This document shows positions 10,998-23,880 of a stretch of 64,000 bases of DNA, one piece after another; the stretch's first letter is position 1; the number at the start of each line of letters is the position of its first letter. This DNA comes from Nomia melanderi (lineage: Eukaryota > Arthropoda > Insecta > Hymenoptera > Halictidae), in assembly GCF_051020985.1 (NCBI RefSeq), contig NC_135003.1, positions 9,541,501 through 9,605,500 of the forward strand. Direction: 5' to 3'. Made by a program: the position numbers and the translations under genes. A model generated the notes under the pieces. That model was not told the origin of the DNA. It was given only the letters and a program-made list of their open reading frames with translations, and ran no database searches.

Positions 10998-13900
10998 TCT
11001 GCTCGTGTGATAATCTATATGAGTGGAAGATTAAGAAGAAATTTGTCGAAGCATTTTTACAAAATTCGATTGTATATACTCTGAGGTATGATTCAAGGAT
11101 CGAAATGGTTGAATTTGTGGATAATTAAAACTCTGAACGATCTAGATCGCAGAAAATAGTGACGCGGTTAATTCAGATCCTACTGCCGTCATTAAATGAA
11201 TTGCATTCGTAGGTAGTAATTAAATAAATTGTTGCGTTCGTACGCTTGCTGTCATAATACTATCGTAATTATTATAAAAGACTTTAAATTAGTCGTTTTG
11301 ACTGATTAGGTGTTCTACATAGTTATTATGTGAATGAAATTTCTTAATGTGTAACGAACGGCGATTTATATAAAATCAGTCATGCACAATTTATTTATTC
11401 ACTCGTAAGAAGAAAAGAGTTTCGGGCTCGTCGATAATGAGAATTCGTTGCAATCCGTTCTTCCACTGATTTTCCATGACCTTGGTTGCTTCTCGTACCA
11501 TCGCCTTACTATTGGAGCAGATTTACGATGGCTCGTCGGGATTTTACGCCCCTTCGAGAAGAGTTACTTTAATAAGGTACTTCGCGCGGTCGGAGTCTCG
11601 TTCAGCTAGGTTTTTTAACGAGCTCCCTTTTATCTGAACTTGGCGCGTTCGTCGAGATTGCAACTTTTCTTTCCTAGTCTCGGCCATTGTGCGGGGATTA
11701 CTGTGTTTTCTATTGGCGCATTGCATCCTCGTCGCCCTCATCGTCGCGTTCCGCTAACCTCTCTCAGCATCGCGCTCCTATCGATTTTTGCTCGAGCCTC
11801 GAATAACTTGAAACAAAGGAAAACGAAAAGAATAATCGAAAACGATGAAACTGCATTTCTAACAAATCACAAAGTTCATTCTAAATATTCCTTAAGAATA
11901 AATTTTATATTTTGATCTAATTCGATCTATCCGACCAAATTTTATATTTTGATCTAATTCGATCTATCCGATAAAATTTTATATGTTAAATATCACATTC
12001 GAGATTAAACAAGAACAATACAATTCTCCGTTTCAATACATAAATAATAAATACAGGTGAAACACTATAGTGAAAAACAAACTGTACCATCTCGTTATAC
12101 TTTCTAATATATATCACGTAAATACAACAGTTCGAAAACCCAGTTAATGGTAAATCAATAAAAACCATAGAATTCGAAGACACCGTAAAACGAGGTCTTA
12201 CTCTATGATTAACCACAGCACTTAAGTGCGCGGCACAAATTTCTCTCAACGCAATTCCATAATTCCACGCTGCAAAGGTACTCCGAATAGTCCCCTGCAC
12301 ACGTTATAACACATCCCCCGAGGGGCAATAAAGATGATGTTATACCGGGAACAAGTTCTTAATCCGCCATTAAGATTGCACAGCGACAAATCTCTTTAAT
12401 TTCCAAAATCCGCATCCCCCGGTTGAATCTCGCCCCACCCGACAGTTTCGGCGAACCGTTTCCCCGTTGCTACTTTGAATTGTACGCGAGTTAGATGATT
12501 TTATCGGTCGGTTTCACGGCCGAATTAATAGTAACCTGTCTCCCTGGCAGGGGCGAACGAGGCCGTAAAACGGAGCACAGCTACCGGATAGCAATAAACG
12601 TGTAATATTTGCGCGGCCCGGACACGTCCGCGGCATTATCATTAAAGGCTGGCGACAGCTACACGAACCCGGGCCCTCTTTTCCCGCGGCGCGGCGGTGC
12701 GCCTCTCCCTCGCGAAAACAGATAATATTAATCCAGGCCGGGCCCCGGACGTTTTATGCTCATCGGGGTTGTGTTTCATTTTAACCGCGGCGGCCGTGTA
12801 ACGGTGCTACCGCGGCCCGGCTGTAAACCACCGCCGCTATTGGTACAAGCTGAACGAAAATGGCACCGGGAGATAGCGAGGATATATTGCCGGTACTCCT
12901 CGGGACTTTTAGTGGCCCGTTGAAGATGGCGGCTCGGATGGGAAACCGCCGCGGATAATATGGTCCATCGGCGCAATGCTGCGGAGATACATAGTGTGTT
13001 CGGAAAGTTCTGTGGACGGTGTCGGGAGATAAAGAAAAGATATAAACGAATTATCTTTGAGCTTGATTTACAAGATTCTTATTGTTTTTGATAATAAAGG
13101 TACAGCGAGATCGAATCGAGAGCGGATTCATATTGCGAATGCGTGGATTGTATGCAACTGAAGAGTATTTGATTGAATGAATTAATTAGAAGTGGAACGC
13201 GGTGAGTTCTATCGGTGAACTTAGATCTGAGTTAGTTTATACATTCAAGTCCAACGGCGGATTTGGTTGTGTGAATGTACGAGTTCACGAAGAAAATTAT
13301 GTTATATGTTATTTAGTCGGTACACGTTCGGAGAATATTTGTAACGGTTGATATTTCATGTATGTTACTCATGTTTGGCCTGGAATTGTTAGCTCAAGTA
13401 TCACTTGTGAGATTTATGTTTGAAGACGCCAGTGTTTTCTGTTTTGTTTGTCTTCCGATACCATTCACCGAACTTTTTGGATATACCGTGTACACTCGAT
13501 TCTTCGGGAAACGTTTCCTACTTTTATTTCCCTTTATTCCCTAGCTTCGTCGTCTCTTCCTTCATTTTTTCTGTTTTTTTTTTATTCGTTGGAGATAGAA
13601 ACTGGAATGAAAAGCGAGAACCGAAACTTCGGGACAGCGGGCCGAGAAATTGCGACGGGATTTACGAACACCTGCGACGATTTTATTTACTCGTTGCTTC
13701 TGATGGAAAGCCACACCGCGTAAAATCGCGCCACGCTGGAGTTTTGTCGTTCGTATTCGGGGGTGCGCGAAGTATGGCCCAGATTGCGGGAGAGTTGAAA
13801 GATTTGAGAATTCTTCCTTGCAGCGAATGTATACCCAGTTCTGTTTCTGCGCGATATATACGTTCTGCGTAAAAGAAATCCGGTGAAAAGATGTACTGTA

Positions 13901-14073
13901 TCTTTGGGAAAATATAGATTGGTTGCAGACCTAAGAAATCAGTAAAATAACGCGATAAGAATTTTGGTGATTGTGTTACATCGGAATAAGTTTTGTCAAA
14001 ATATTGATTTTGTGTTGAATAAGTAAAATGCAAAATTGGAATTGATTTAGGCTTGTTGCGAATAAGTTTTTCG
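10998..14073. other. Non-coding stretch with a GC-rich candidate regulatory block
   Basis: AT-rich flanks surround a GC-rich, CpG-rich block at about 12380-12990. That block has ATTA cores (GAATTAATAG, ATATTAATCC) and CGCGG-rich words and looks like a conserved non-coding block by style. An open + frame of 150 codons at 13420-13872 begins in pyrimidine-rich sequence and shows no domain or splice support; it is treated as chance. Confidence 0.45.
11900..11985. repeat. 37-bp tandem duplication
   Basis: GATCTAATTCGATCTATCCG occurs at 11914 and again at 11951, each preceded by AATTTTATATTTT. The two units are almost identical, and a third partial AAAATTTTATAT follows. The high identity indicates a recent duplication compared with the other arrays here. 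Confidence 0.92.
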
Positions 14074-14100
14074 TTTTCTGTTTGTTTCAGGTGAGGGATG
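14074..14100 (+). promoter_or_regulatory. Candidate recursive (ratchet) splice site
   Basis: A long pyrimidine tract (GTTTTCTGTTTGTTTCAG, ending at 14090) is followed directly by GTGAGG, so a strong 3' splice site abuts a 5' splice site with no exon between. This is the sequence form of recursive splice sites described in long introns of insects. It lies on the same strand as, and about 12 kb upstream of, the 26177 exon. An alternative reading is a 76-bp exon 14091-14166 ending at CAGAAG/gttagt. It is open only in phase 0 and leaves in phase 1, which does not match the phase-2 entry of the next supported exon, so a zero-length site is preferred. Confidence 0.5.
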
Positions 14101-14327
14101 TGTTTAAGTTTTCAGTTTTTTACGTCTGCCTTTCGGGGACTCAGTGTTGTGAGTTTGTTACAGAAGGTTAGTGTGAAGTAATTATTAGACGTATCAGTGA
14201 ACATAACTTGAAAATTCATATTTCAACGAATAATCTCATTTCACAACATTAGAGCTGCGAAAAAGTACATAGAAAGAAATCTCGTACGGCGAAAAATCTA
14301 AAAAATCTCAAAAATGTTCACTTTCTA

Positions 14328-14680
14328 CCATTCTCCTATTTCAATTCACTCCTCTACTGTCACCAAAATTTCCACTATTTTCTTTCACTCCATTCAATTA
14401 TTCTTTGACCCAAAATGCATTCACCATTCCTCCAATCGAAATACGCAATCGCTATATTGAAGCTACAGAAACATATCTAAAATTATATTTCACGTATCGG
14501 AAAATGTCCCAAATGGACCACTGTCTATCATTCTCCCATTTCAATTAACTTCTACACTACTGTCACTAAAATTTCCAGAAGTTTCGGTGTAATTGCCTTT
14601 TGACGCAAAATGCATTCATTATTCCTTCGAACAGAACAATTGCTGCATCTGTATCTCAAATATGAACTGCAACGTTCCTC
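14328..14680. repeat. Direct duplication, about 200 bp offset
   Basis: The segment beginning CCATTCTCCTATTTCAATT at 14328 recurs from 14528 as TCATTCTCCCATTTCAATT. Both contain ACTGTCACYAAAATTTCCA and later GACSCAAAATGCATTCA followed by ATTCCTYC. Internal indels and substitutions make it an old tandem duplication. Confidence 0.75.
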
Positions 14681-17600
14681 CGGCGAGAGAAATCTGGGTT
14701 CGAGAAGGTCTGGTAATTATTTACGACAGGATAATTTCGCGTGGCTAAACTTCCGTCAGTGTTCTGTCAACAATGAGAGCCGCAGGCCGACGTAGTCTCG
14801 TTAACGGAAAGCTCGGTGACGGCGACGCAAGTGGAAGCTGTGGTTCTTTCAGAGGGATATTGTGTTACATCACCGGGACGAGATCCGAAGCTGCTAATGC
14901 ACCAGCATCTGACACCGGCTTGCATTCGAGAAATATGCATCGGGGGTGTACCGTTACCGGCTGCGGCGTCGCAGATTATGCAATGCAAAACGAGCAGGAA
15001 AAGGCGCTTTATCCTTTTCCTTTGTTAATTAAATCGCGCTCTATCGTGTTACCCGCGCGGGGACACGCGGAATGAAATTGTTACGAATTTTTGCCGGAGA
15101 CCCGGCGCGACGCGACGCGAATCTTCGCGCCTCAGACCAGTTGACCTTTGATATTACTTGAATTTAGGATCGGGATATCTTATTACCGACTTCCTCGTTA
15201 TTGTACGAACGTGGAGCTTCAGATCGGACGATAGCACTCCGCGGTTGAATTTATTAACGTTTAAACTGTATTTATGCACTCCGAAGCGTTAGGCTTAAGG
15301 ATTTACCGAGATGCGCGTTCCGAAGATAACGTGGCACGGTGATTAATATTTAAATAGCGCTGGGTGTAGGGTACTTTATCGTAGAGATTTAGGAACTCGG
15401 CGTAAACTGAGTTCGTAAAACGTAAAATTTAATTGAACATACGGTATTGCTTTTTTTCGACGGATTCAATGGTTTCTTTGTCTCAAGCAATTCATTTCGG
15501 AACTTTAGAACATATAAATCGAAAGTACAAGATTCTTTAAATGCTTCTAATCAAGATATCTCAGTTTGAACTTGTCGCAAATCTAACGTTTTCTTCTCTG
15601 AAACGCGAATCAGCAACATTTTTATCTATCCAGCACCGTGGAACCGTCATCAGGCAGACATTTTCTCTCGGGGATATTTTTATTTTTCGTGAACCCCGTC
15701 AAAGGATCCTTGCCACCGCGGTTTAAGTTACAACCAGGAGAATCCTGAGTGCGAAATAGCTCGCCTTCTTGGTGGCCACTCTTCCTCCGGTAAGATTTTT
15801 GCCCGGCCAGACGTTCCCGTTGCATTTTTTACGACTGTACCTCTCGGAGCCACAGCACCCGACAAATTAGGTTTCGCGGGGACAGGAACGAGATTTTCGT
15901 TTCGCCGTTTCCTTGGATCGCGCTTCGTTTCGCGTCGCGCGGCTAATCTCTTTTTATCGCGGAGGCTACTCGAACATTTTATTCTCTCCTACCTCAAAAG
16001 CAGCGGTATAATCTGCGAGGATTACCTTCTCGCGAAATTATTTATAGATTTATTTATATACCGCCGTTCGCCGCAGTAGACACTTTTCGTGATTCCCTTG
16101 AACAATTCGTAGAATCGGTGTTCTTTGGAATCTCAATATTTCTCTTATGATTTTCGATTGTTCATCGAACGAGAAGCATTTATTTTGAAACTTATATACG
16201 AAACTAATAAAAGTACACAATCGAAATAGTTCTAGGTGGTAGGTTAAAGTCGAGAATTTTTTCCGTAAGAACAGGTGATCGACGAATAATTGACCACAGT
16301 TCGAAACTAACGTTCAACCTATGTAAATCAGGTCATAAAACACAGTTTTACGAAATCGCTCGGTGTCCGCTTGTAAGAAGTAATTTCTGCTCGGCTTTTA
16401 GATATCCGCTTACGTGGAACCGAATGTTGCACGAAATATTCGGTTCACTTGACGTGCCGCGTCATAATGCCGGAGTTTACTGCCGCGAACGTGGTGAGAA
16501 CTTGTCAAGCTTAATGGAGCGTAAATATTTAACGAAGAAGTACGAGTTCGTTTCGAGGCATGTCTTCATCCCGTTTTCCGTGGAAAATAAAATCGACCGA
16601 CCTACAGCGCGTTCAACAATGTGTGGACCTTCGACCTCCTGGTAGAGTTATAACTTATGAAATATCAGTTAAGAAATGTTGGCTATTCGAATTTCGCTCG
16701 TATTATAATGAAAGGAACCGGTAAGTTATAATAATATTATTATCAAATTATAATAATATTATAAATTTAATTAGGATGATAATATTACAGTTTAATAGTA
16801 ATATCATTATAATTTAATTATGGTAATAATATATAAATGAAATAATATTATAATTTAATTATAATATTACATTATTATATTGTTATATTATAATTTACGA
16901 TTACTCCATTTCACGTAACCCAAATATCAAGATAACACAATTAGGATATCGCATATAATATGTTCGGGGTCTTTTTTCGTATTCGATTATATTGTATTAT
17001 ATTTAAACAACCAACCGAGAATCCGAATACCCAGCAGGTCGAATAGTAACTAATAATTCTAGCAGTCAGTTATAAAACTTTATAAGATACTCGGGTACAA
17101 AGGTACTCGGCCATTCCATAGGTACTTGGGTACCTGAGTATCTCGTATAACGGGGTAAAAGTACTAGCTTCACCTCCCACACGTTAGAAGCGCCTTCGTT
17201 CCAGCATTCGCGCGTCTGATGGACGTAAAAGCCGACCACTCCTCTCCCATCGGGAGGAAAACTCGCGCTCGCCGCCGAGAAGTCGAAGATACCTTCTGAA
17301 TCACGATTCAGTTGTTTGATCAGCTAAACACGGAGGAGATTAATACCCTTCTATACTCCACGGTAGACGATCCTCGAGTCTGTTTGAACGGAAATTACTT
17401 CCAAATGCGTTTTAATGCTCTCATAATGAGGCCCCTTAACGCTTCCTGGTTTCAAATTCGTGATCAAATATGTCTTTCCTTCATGGTCGCTTTGGATCGA
17501 GTGATGCAAACACAAGATTCTACAAATGGCTGGAAGGAAAAAGAAAAAATTATTGTAATTTTCACAGGATCTGTAGGACTTCGAAACATTCTATAAAAGA

Positions 17601-18433
17601 AAATAATTTTTTATTAAACGATGATTGCCAAAAATTCATTTTGAAGAACACGAGATTGTATACTAATTTTGGTAAACGATAAATCAATTACAACATTCCT
17701 TAATTTATTAACGAATGTTATTAATACTTAAATAACTTCAATGAATACAGAAATTCAAGGTGATATTGGAATTATTCAAATGACTACGATCAAAAAATGT
17801 ATCCGAAGTCTATTTACCAATGAAACGATTATTGAGTTAGAAAATCAGTCTGTTATCAAATTCCGCTAAAGATTCCCTTTCACATACTCCGACGTGAAAT
17901 AATAATTCACCGCGAGTCAATAAACCATTCGATCGAGCGGGACACGGAAATAATACGCCCGTTCGATCGCAGTCGCGCAATAAAAAATCGCTTGACAGGT
18001 GAAATTACATATAAGAAACGAATTCGCGTCAACGAAGCTGGCAGCTGGAACATTTATATATCTCGGCAACAGCTGTATTTTTATCCCGGACAAGTTCACG
18101 TTTCCATTTTCTGTTCAATTTGAACGCGGCGGATCGGATGTCAGCGGCGGGTCGCGGCCGCGTTTTTAACCACAGTTATTTATTCACGCGGAACTAAGAA
18201 CAGAATCAGGATGTATATTGTTCGCTTGCGTAATATCGCGACTCGATTCCGTTGCGTCACGATTCGCCGGCAGAAATTACGGAAACGGTGAAACGTATCC
18301 AGCGGAGGGTGAAACACCCGCGAGTTTGTTTCCCTCGACGAGTTGCGTGTCACTCGCGTACCTGTCAGCGGACTGTTTGCCTTACTCGAAACTCCTTTGC
18401 CAGGGAAATCGAATATTTTCTATGGAATATCAA
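14681..18433. other. Non-coding stretch
   Basis: GC-richer patches occur at about 14760-15130 and 15840-16080, with AT-rich DNA between. AT-only low-complexity sequence at 16720-16900 is listed separately. No supported exon or RNA gene was seen. Short open frames around 14773-15075 occur on both strands and are not distinguishable from chance. Confidence 0.45.
16720..16900. repeat. AT-rich imperfect palindromic repeat
   Basis: Repeated TATAATAATATTAT and TATAATTTAATTA words run in both orientations and can form several alternative hairpins. Low complexity, no coding capacity. Confidence 0.6.
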
Positions 18434-18598
18434 CACTGGAACTACTAGACAGGTGAAAATGATCCACTCATGAATTCTTCTTTTACAATGATTGAAAAGG
18501 TAACAGACGCTACTTCGAGAAACTAGGGAAGAAATTGATTTAGTAATACAGAAACTCAATCGCAAGCCAATTGAAGTTTCGATACATGCATTATTGGT
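18434..18598. mobile_element. MITE family C copy (degenerate)
   Basis: It starts CACTGGAACTACTAGAC after TCAA, a degenerate TTAA, and shares a collinear interior with the copy at 42994-43173: a GAACTACTAGAC start, a TTCT...ACAATGATTG-like middle, then CGAGAAAC. The right end is decayed (TATTGGTGTTT). It is an older copy than 42994. Confidence 0.6.
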
Positions 18599-21500
18599 GT
18601 TTCGTTTAAACAATTTAGTTTCTATAGGAAAAAGGAGTTAATAAAATGATTTAGAAAATATGCATAATGTCGAAGTATAACTGTTTAGTTTGAAAATAGT
18701 GCTGTAAAGATTTGTCGCGCTAAAGATAACTTCACACTGCCGAGGATTTAACCTACCTGCCAAACTTCTGTTTTAAGAAACTTCAATTAATTAATGATTT
18801 TCCAATTATTCCTCAATTTTTTAACTCTGCTAGAGCGAAACCATGTTACGTTGTGTTATACAGGATTGCTATACTTTCAATGTCATAATATTCATGCTAC
18901 CTTTCCAAGCATCAACGCGTCCTCAGCGCTTGTTGAAAGGCGTAAAGTTAGCAAACTTGGCAAGCCGCTTTCCTTCCGGCAGCGTGCTTATTAAATCGGG
19001 ATCGAAAGACGCCAGCGAACACTGGGTGCAGTCATAAAGGGCGACACGAAGCCGAATAGAGAGCGCTCTGCGTGAGACGCAGCCGGCGACGCGTTTTCTT
19101 GCCGCTAATGCACGTTTTGTGCGAGAGTTGAACGTCGTCATCCAGGTTTCCTCGGAGAAACGCGGCTCGTCGCGAGGGCGGATGGGGAGAAGGCTTTGCG
19201 AGGCGGCGAATGGGACGCGCGATAAAACGCGGCAAGTTAAAACGCCCTGCAGTTACCGTTCTCGTTGGCGAGGGGAGCCGCTTCTTCTGCGTCCATCTTT
19301 CATCTTGCATGCTGCTTTCATTTGTTTCGACGATTTCTGTGGTTTTTAGGGGTGTCTGGGGGCAACGAGAGAGTTGATTGTTCGACAAATTGGATTTTAC
19401 AAATTGGATTGTATGAATTCTAGTTTACATTTGATTTTGAACTTTATTTGGAATTTTATTTTGAACTTTACTGTAGTTGAAAATTCTTCATTTCAATACT
19501 ACTAGATGCATTTATATGAATTTTACAGCGTACGGAAGTTCTATTGTGAAAAGTTTCCAAGATAGAATTCTTATTCCTTGAAACATCTGAGTTCTCTTTC
19601 GAGATTAGACATTTGAAATATAAATTTATAACGGTATGAGGTAAGGAACGGTTGCAGTGGTATTAACAAATTGCACACGATTAAGTGTTCGTTGTTTTCC
19701 AACGACGTCGTTTAATAAATAGGTTAAAGCAGTTATTGAACACAGAGGAAATGACGAAACTTACCGGAGCGTTCGTTCACTACGTTTCGAGTTTCCTGTC
19801 GATTTTAATTAAAACGACTTTAACATTCACATTTGATCACGGCGGGGATATTGGAAGTGGCGGAAAGGCAGGGCTGATGAAAATGCTCCAGGCGTACTGT
19901 CAGTTGCTCCTGTAAAAGGATGGACGAGCCGTCTGCTCTCCCCATTTTCCCGCAGGATTTTTCCACCCGCTTGCGTCGCCCGCAATCAATTGCTCACAAT
20001 CATTCGTATATGCAAATTGTTACTTCATATCGCTGTTGTGATTGAAGAGTTCAGATATGAAACCTTTTTAAAATTGATTTCATACGATCGTTCCCGTCAC
20101 GTGAATAGGAAAAATAAAAGATCTCGAAATTTCATGTCTATATAAATCATGCATAATAAATCTTGGAATTTAATCGTATTTCGTATTGAAGAAAATGTCA
20201 GTCAAGAATCACGCGAAACATTAAGATATTAAATAATGGGATATTTCCGTAATAAAGTTTCCAACAAAACGACCAAAGTCTACCAGAGTAACCCGATAGC
20301 ATAACTGCTTAATTTGACTAGGAAACGCAACACTCGAGAAATCGATAAACGTGCGTGACTGTAATTTCTACCTGTTCTCCAGGATTTGATAGTTCATTTA
20401 CTTCGTACGCGAATTCATTGCGTACTCTGAACGCAGCTCGCTAAACTAACGTCTGTCTGCACGAAGTACAAATAGCTCGAGGCGGTTGTCCGTGTCTTTC
20501 ACAAAAGTATATCCAATCGATATCGCAGTCGGCGTTTTATTCGCAATACCGTTCTATTAGAGAAAATACAGGTGAAACGCAGAAATTACAGTAAATACAA
20601 TTAAACCGAATACCGAATACATATTACAGAAAGATTTTATTCCAATGGAGTTTAAATAAATTAATTAAAGGAACATCGATATATTTGTAAGTGTCCTGTA
20701 GGAAGAGCGAAGCGAAGCGTATTCATTCGCCCGAGATATTACTGCGAAAAGAAATCTCGTGCTTTCTTTACAAATAAAATCACAATGTAACGGCGCGTTT
20801 TTATGTGCGATCGCCTCCATCTCGCCGAACTGATTAAATTAATTAAAACCCTGGAAAGCGGGCGCCCTGAAATCTCATGCCTTCCATTCAACGTCTGCTA
20901 CACACGAAATCGATCCGTCTTTTTTCTCTAGTTCCGCGTGCTGCTCGTCCCGTCGCAGAATAAAATCAAAACGAGAGTTCTCGCGTGCTCGTAGCGAACT
21001 GTACTGTGGAAACAATGATATTTTTAACGGAACAAAAACTTTCGGAGCGTTAACTTTTGTCTCTCCGACTTTTATTTTGGATTGCGGAGCTGCGGGACTG
21101 TTCTCTGTACCCTATCGCGTAAAAATCTCTAATCGGTGACATCACATGCGATCCGGATGTAGGAAATGTCATAAAGATTGCCTTAATGTGTAGGTTTATA
21201 ATCGCCGTAAAAGATAATTAAATAAAAGTTCTCGAAAATGGCAGAGATAATTACAATTTTAAGTATTTAACGTCTATAAAATCAATATTCGGTGTCTTTA
21301 AGCAGAATTGAAGATGGTTGTCACCTCAAATGTATCATCATTGGACCGCGAATTTTTATGCATTTATGGAAAATTTGAGAATGCAAAATTACAATGGATG
21401 ATCGGCATTCGAAGAAATATATGAAATGTCCGATGCTTTTTCTTGTGTTCATTAGGAAATATCATTTTCCATCGTAATTCTGTTTTTCTAATTATATTGT

Positions 21501-23459
21501 TCGAAATTTGAATTCGTACAAAGATAACCATTAGCAGTTCCTTACCAACAACTTCGTCTCCCTCGAATTCTCGATTCTTCCGAAAGTCTTTACTTTCTGC
21601 AGCAGCGTTGCACCACACCCAATTCTATTTCTACACGATTTCGATTTAACACGAATTATTCTTCTCTTTTTACACCGTTCATTTCATATAGCACAAATTA
21701 GAAACAGTATGTCTTTCCCCTGTACAGTCTTTTAAACACAATCACTGAAATACCAACATGAATTCTCAAATATCCTATTATATCATTTTCGTGCCGTCTT
21801 ATTTCACAATTTACCCAGTCTCCATTTTCCTATGAATACAGAATATTTTCTTACGCGAATCGTATCGATGGCCTGAGAACAGAATTTAGTGTACTTTATT
21901 CCGATCACAGGCGTGATCGATCAGTTGAAAACGGAAAGATCGATGGTCACGTGTAACGCGGGTATAATGCGTCACTCAAAGGGAACGGGTTCTTCGGGCG
22001 TTGTCAAAATCGATCGGACAAGTGCCGGCACTCGCGGATCTAATTACAAGCGTCCTCTTCTCTACCCCGCGGCTCCTCTTAATTGATTAATGTCGAATCT
22101 AGCGGCGGTACAAGCAATCGTAGACGTTTTCAGACCGGACCGGCATTTTAATTGAGATAAATACGCGCGAACCTAGTGGCCGGGATCGCCACTTCTGCGC
22201 GCAGACGTAATTACAAGCGGCTGGCTTCGGCTGAAACCCGCGATAATATATAGGCTTTATCACGGACACCGATCCGCGGATGATTATTATTAATTAGCCG
22301 CTGCCTCGTAATTACACGTTTCCTGACTGGAAACCCACTTCGTGTATCCCTCCCTCGTTACGCTGAAATATATTTACTTTCCAATGGGCATTAATCACGG
22401 GAACAAGTGTCCCGGCCACTCGAAACGGCGAAACGAAATCCAGTTTGCGCTTGGAACAGTCTTTTCTTGCAACGGTGAAAACACAATATTATATTGTGCG
22501 AATATTTGAATGCAACGCACTCGAAAACTGGTTTCGCGTGTTCTGTCCTCTGGCTGTTTGTCGATGTAATTCATCTTACGCCATAGTCAGGGTGTCTCGT
22601 GTTTCGTAAGGGGAAAGAAGAATGTGGGAATTGATTTTTCTGAAGTACAAGTAAAAAAGAGATGTGGTTGTACTATATTTAGTTTTATAGATTCAAGCTT
22701 GATATAGAATCACTTCAGTATTTAACATCTTGTTTTACACCATCGTGCCAGACTAGCGGCGAAGGTCTCAAATGTAGTTTAACAAATAAATATCGTTCAA
22801 ATCTTTTCAGTTCGAATGGAATTGTTTCTCTGGTTATTAGTATGTATGGTTTAGAGCAAATTTATACAAAGGCAAAGCGTAGAATCTTTTGTTTTTCTAG
22901 TGAATTGTTAACGATCAGTAATTTTAACGCATGTAACAGCGAAAGTTAATGGTAGAGTGTGGAGTTAATAGACAGTTGCGATTAGAATCTTATACAAAGT
23001 ACTCACTGTACAATCATACAAAATATGATGACACGGTTCACAGTTTTCGTGGCAGAAAAATATTTCCTATCCGGCGCCATCGAGCTTGTGAAACATTGAT
23101 TAATCGTGATCCTTGGATTAAGAGACTCGTTTGCAAAGCATAAGAGTAATTGCCGTCGTAATTTCTCTCAGCGTCGAGCATAGTTTTAGGTGGATTAAGG
23201 ATGAGATAGCGGAACAGTGACTCTGGGTATCGGTCAATCAGATTAAACTTCTTGGCCGGGGTTCGGATGAGATCAAACTGCGCATTAATCATAGTATTAG
23301 AAAGTTTCCGTGTAGGGTGAATCGTTATGTTGATGGAATGAACAGCTTCTTCGTGACTAAATGATTGATTACGGCGATCGGAGAAATTACAGCATCCGCA
23401 AAATTCGGTGGAACAAGATTGATTTGAAACCTATGCCAACTGTGGAATATTTTTAAATG
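18599..23459. other. Non-coding stretch including a candidate regulatory island
   Basis: AT-rich DNA with GC-rich patches at about 18960-19320, 19850-19990 and 21900-22450. The last has several TAATTA/ATTA cores and is given its own entry. A donor-like TATGAG/gtaagg at 19634 has no matching acceptor. No exon is supported. Confidence 0.45.
22070..22440. promoter_or_regulatory. Candidate cis-regulatory island
   Basis: GC/CpG-rich sequence is punctuated by homeodomain-type cores (TTAATTGATTAATG, GTAATTACAAG, TTAATTAGCCG, GTAATTACACG). This mosaic differs from both the AT-rich intron and the coding exons, and resembles conserved non-coding blocks in introns of insect developmental genes. This is inference from composition only. 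Confidence 0.3.
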
Positions 23460-23880
23460 AATGGCTCAGAATAATAACCTAACTACCATTCTTGTGGTCT
23501 CGAGAAAAGAAACTTTCGTAAAGTGCTCTTGGATTAACGAAATACTAACATTTCAATTACTAGTATTAATAATTGATAATAATTAATATTATTAATAACA
23601 CTATGATATCAGTCCGATACTAATCAATATTACTCATTACCATTAGCAATTGTAACGTCAGTGATTCATTAATCCTAATAAATAATAATAATACTAATAA
23701 ATAGTATAAAGTACTAATATTACAATATTATTAATAATATTAACCATTATTAATTATTAACGTTGGTAATTATAATACTGGTATTAAATTAATCAAAGAA
23801 CATTTCACCCAAGCTTTCTTTCTCGAGAACCCAGAAATAGGAGTTGGACCACTATTATATCCTGAATGGCTCGTAATGAT
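23460..23880. mobile_element. Family G element with long imperfect inverted repeats
   Basis: The left arm (ATGGCTCAGAATAATA, then GGTCTCGAGAAAAGAAAC, then GGATTAACGAAATACTAA) is mirrored by the right arm. Reverse-complemented, the right arm reads GTTCTCGAGAAAGAAAGC, then TTTGATTAATTTAATACC, and it ends in GAGCCATTC. The centre (23560-23790) is an AT-only TAATAATATT block. A shorter relative lies at 39955-40140. No open frame for a transposase is present, so it is non-autonomous. The exact ends and target-site duplication are uncertain. Confidence 0.55.

Noticed and set aside
13420..13872. A 150-codon + frame
   Set aside because: Its start lies in a pyrimidine-rich run that encodes only Phe/Ser/Leu, and the rest shows no motif or splice support.
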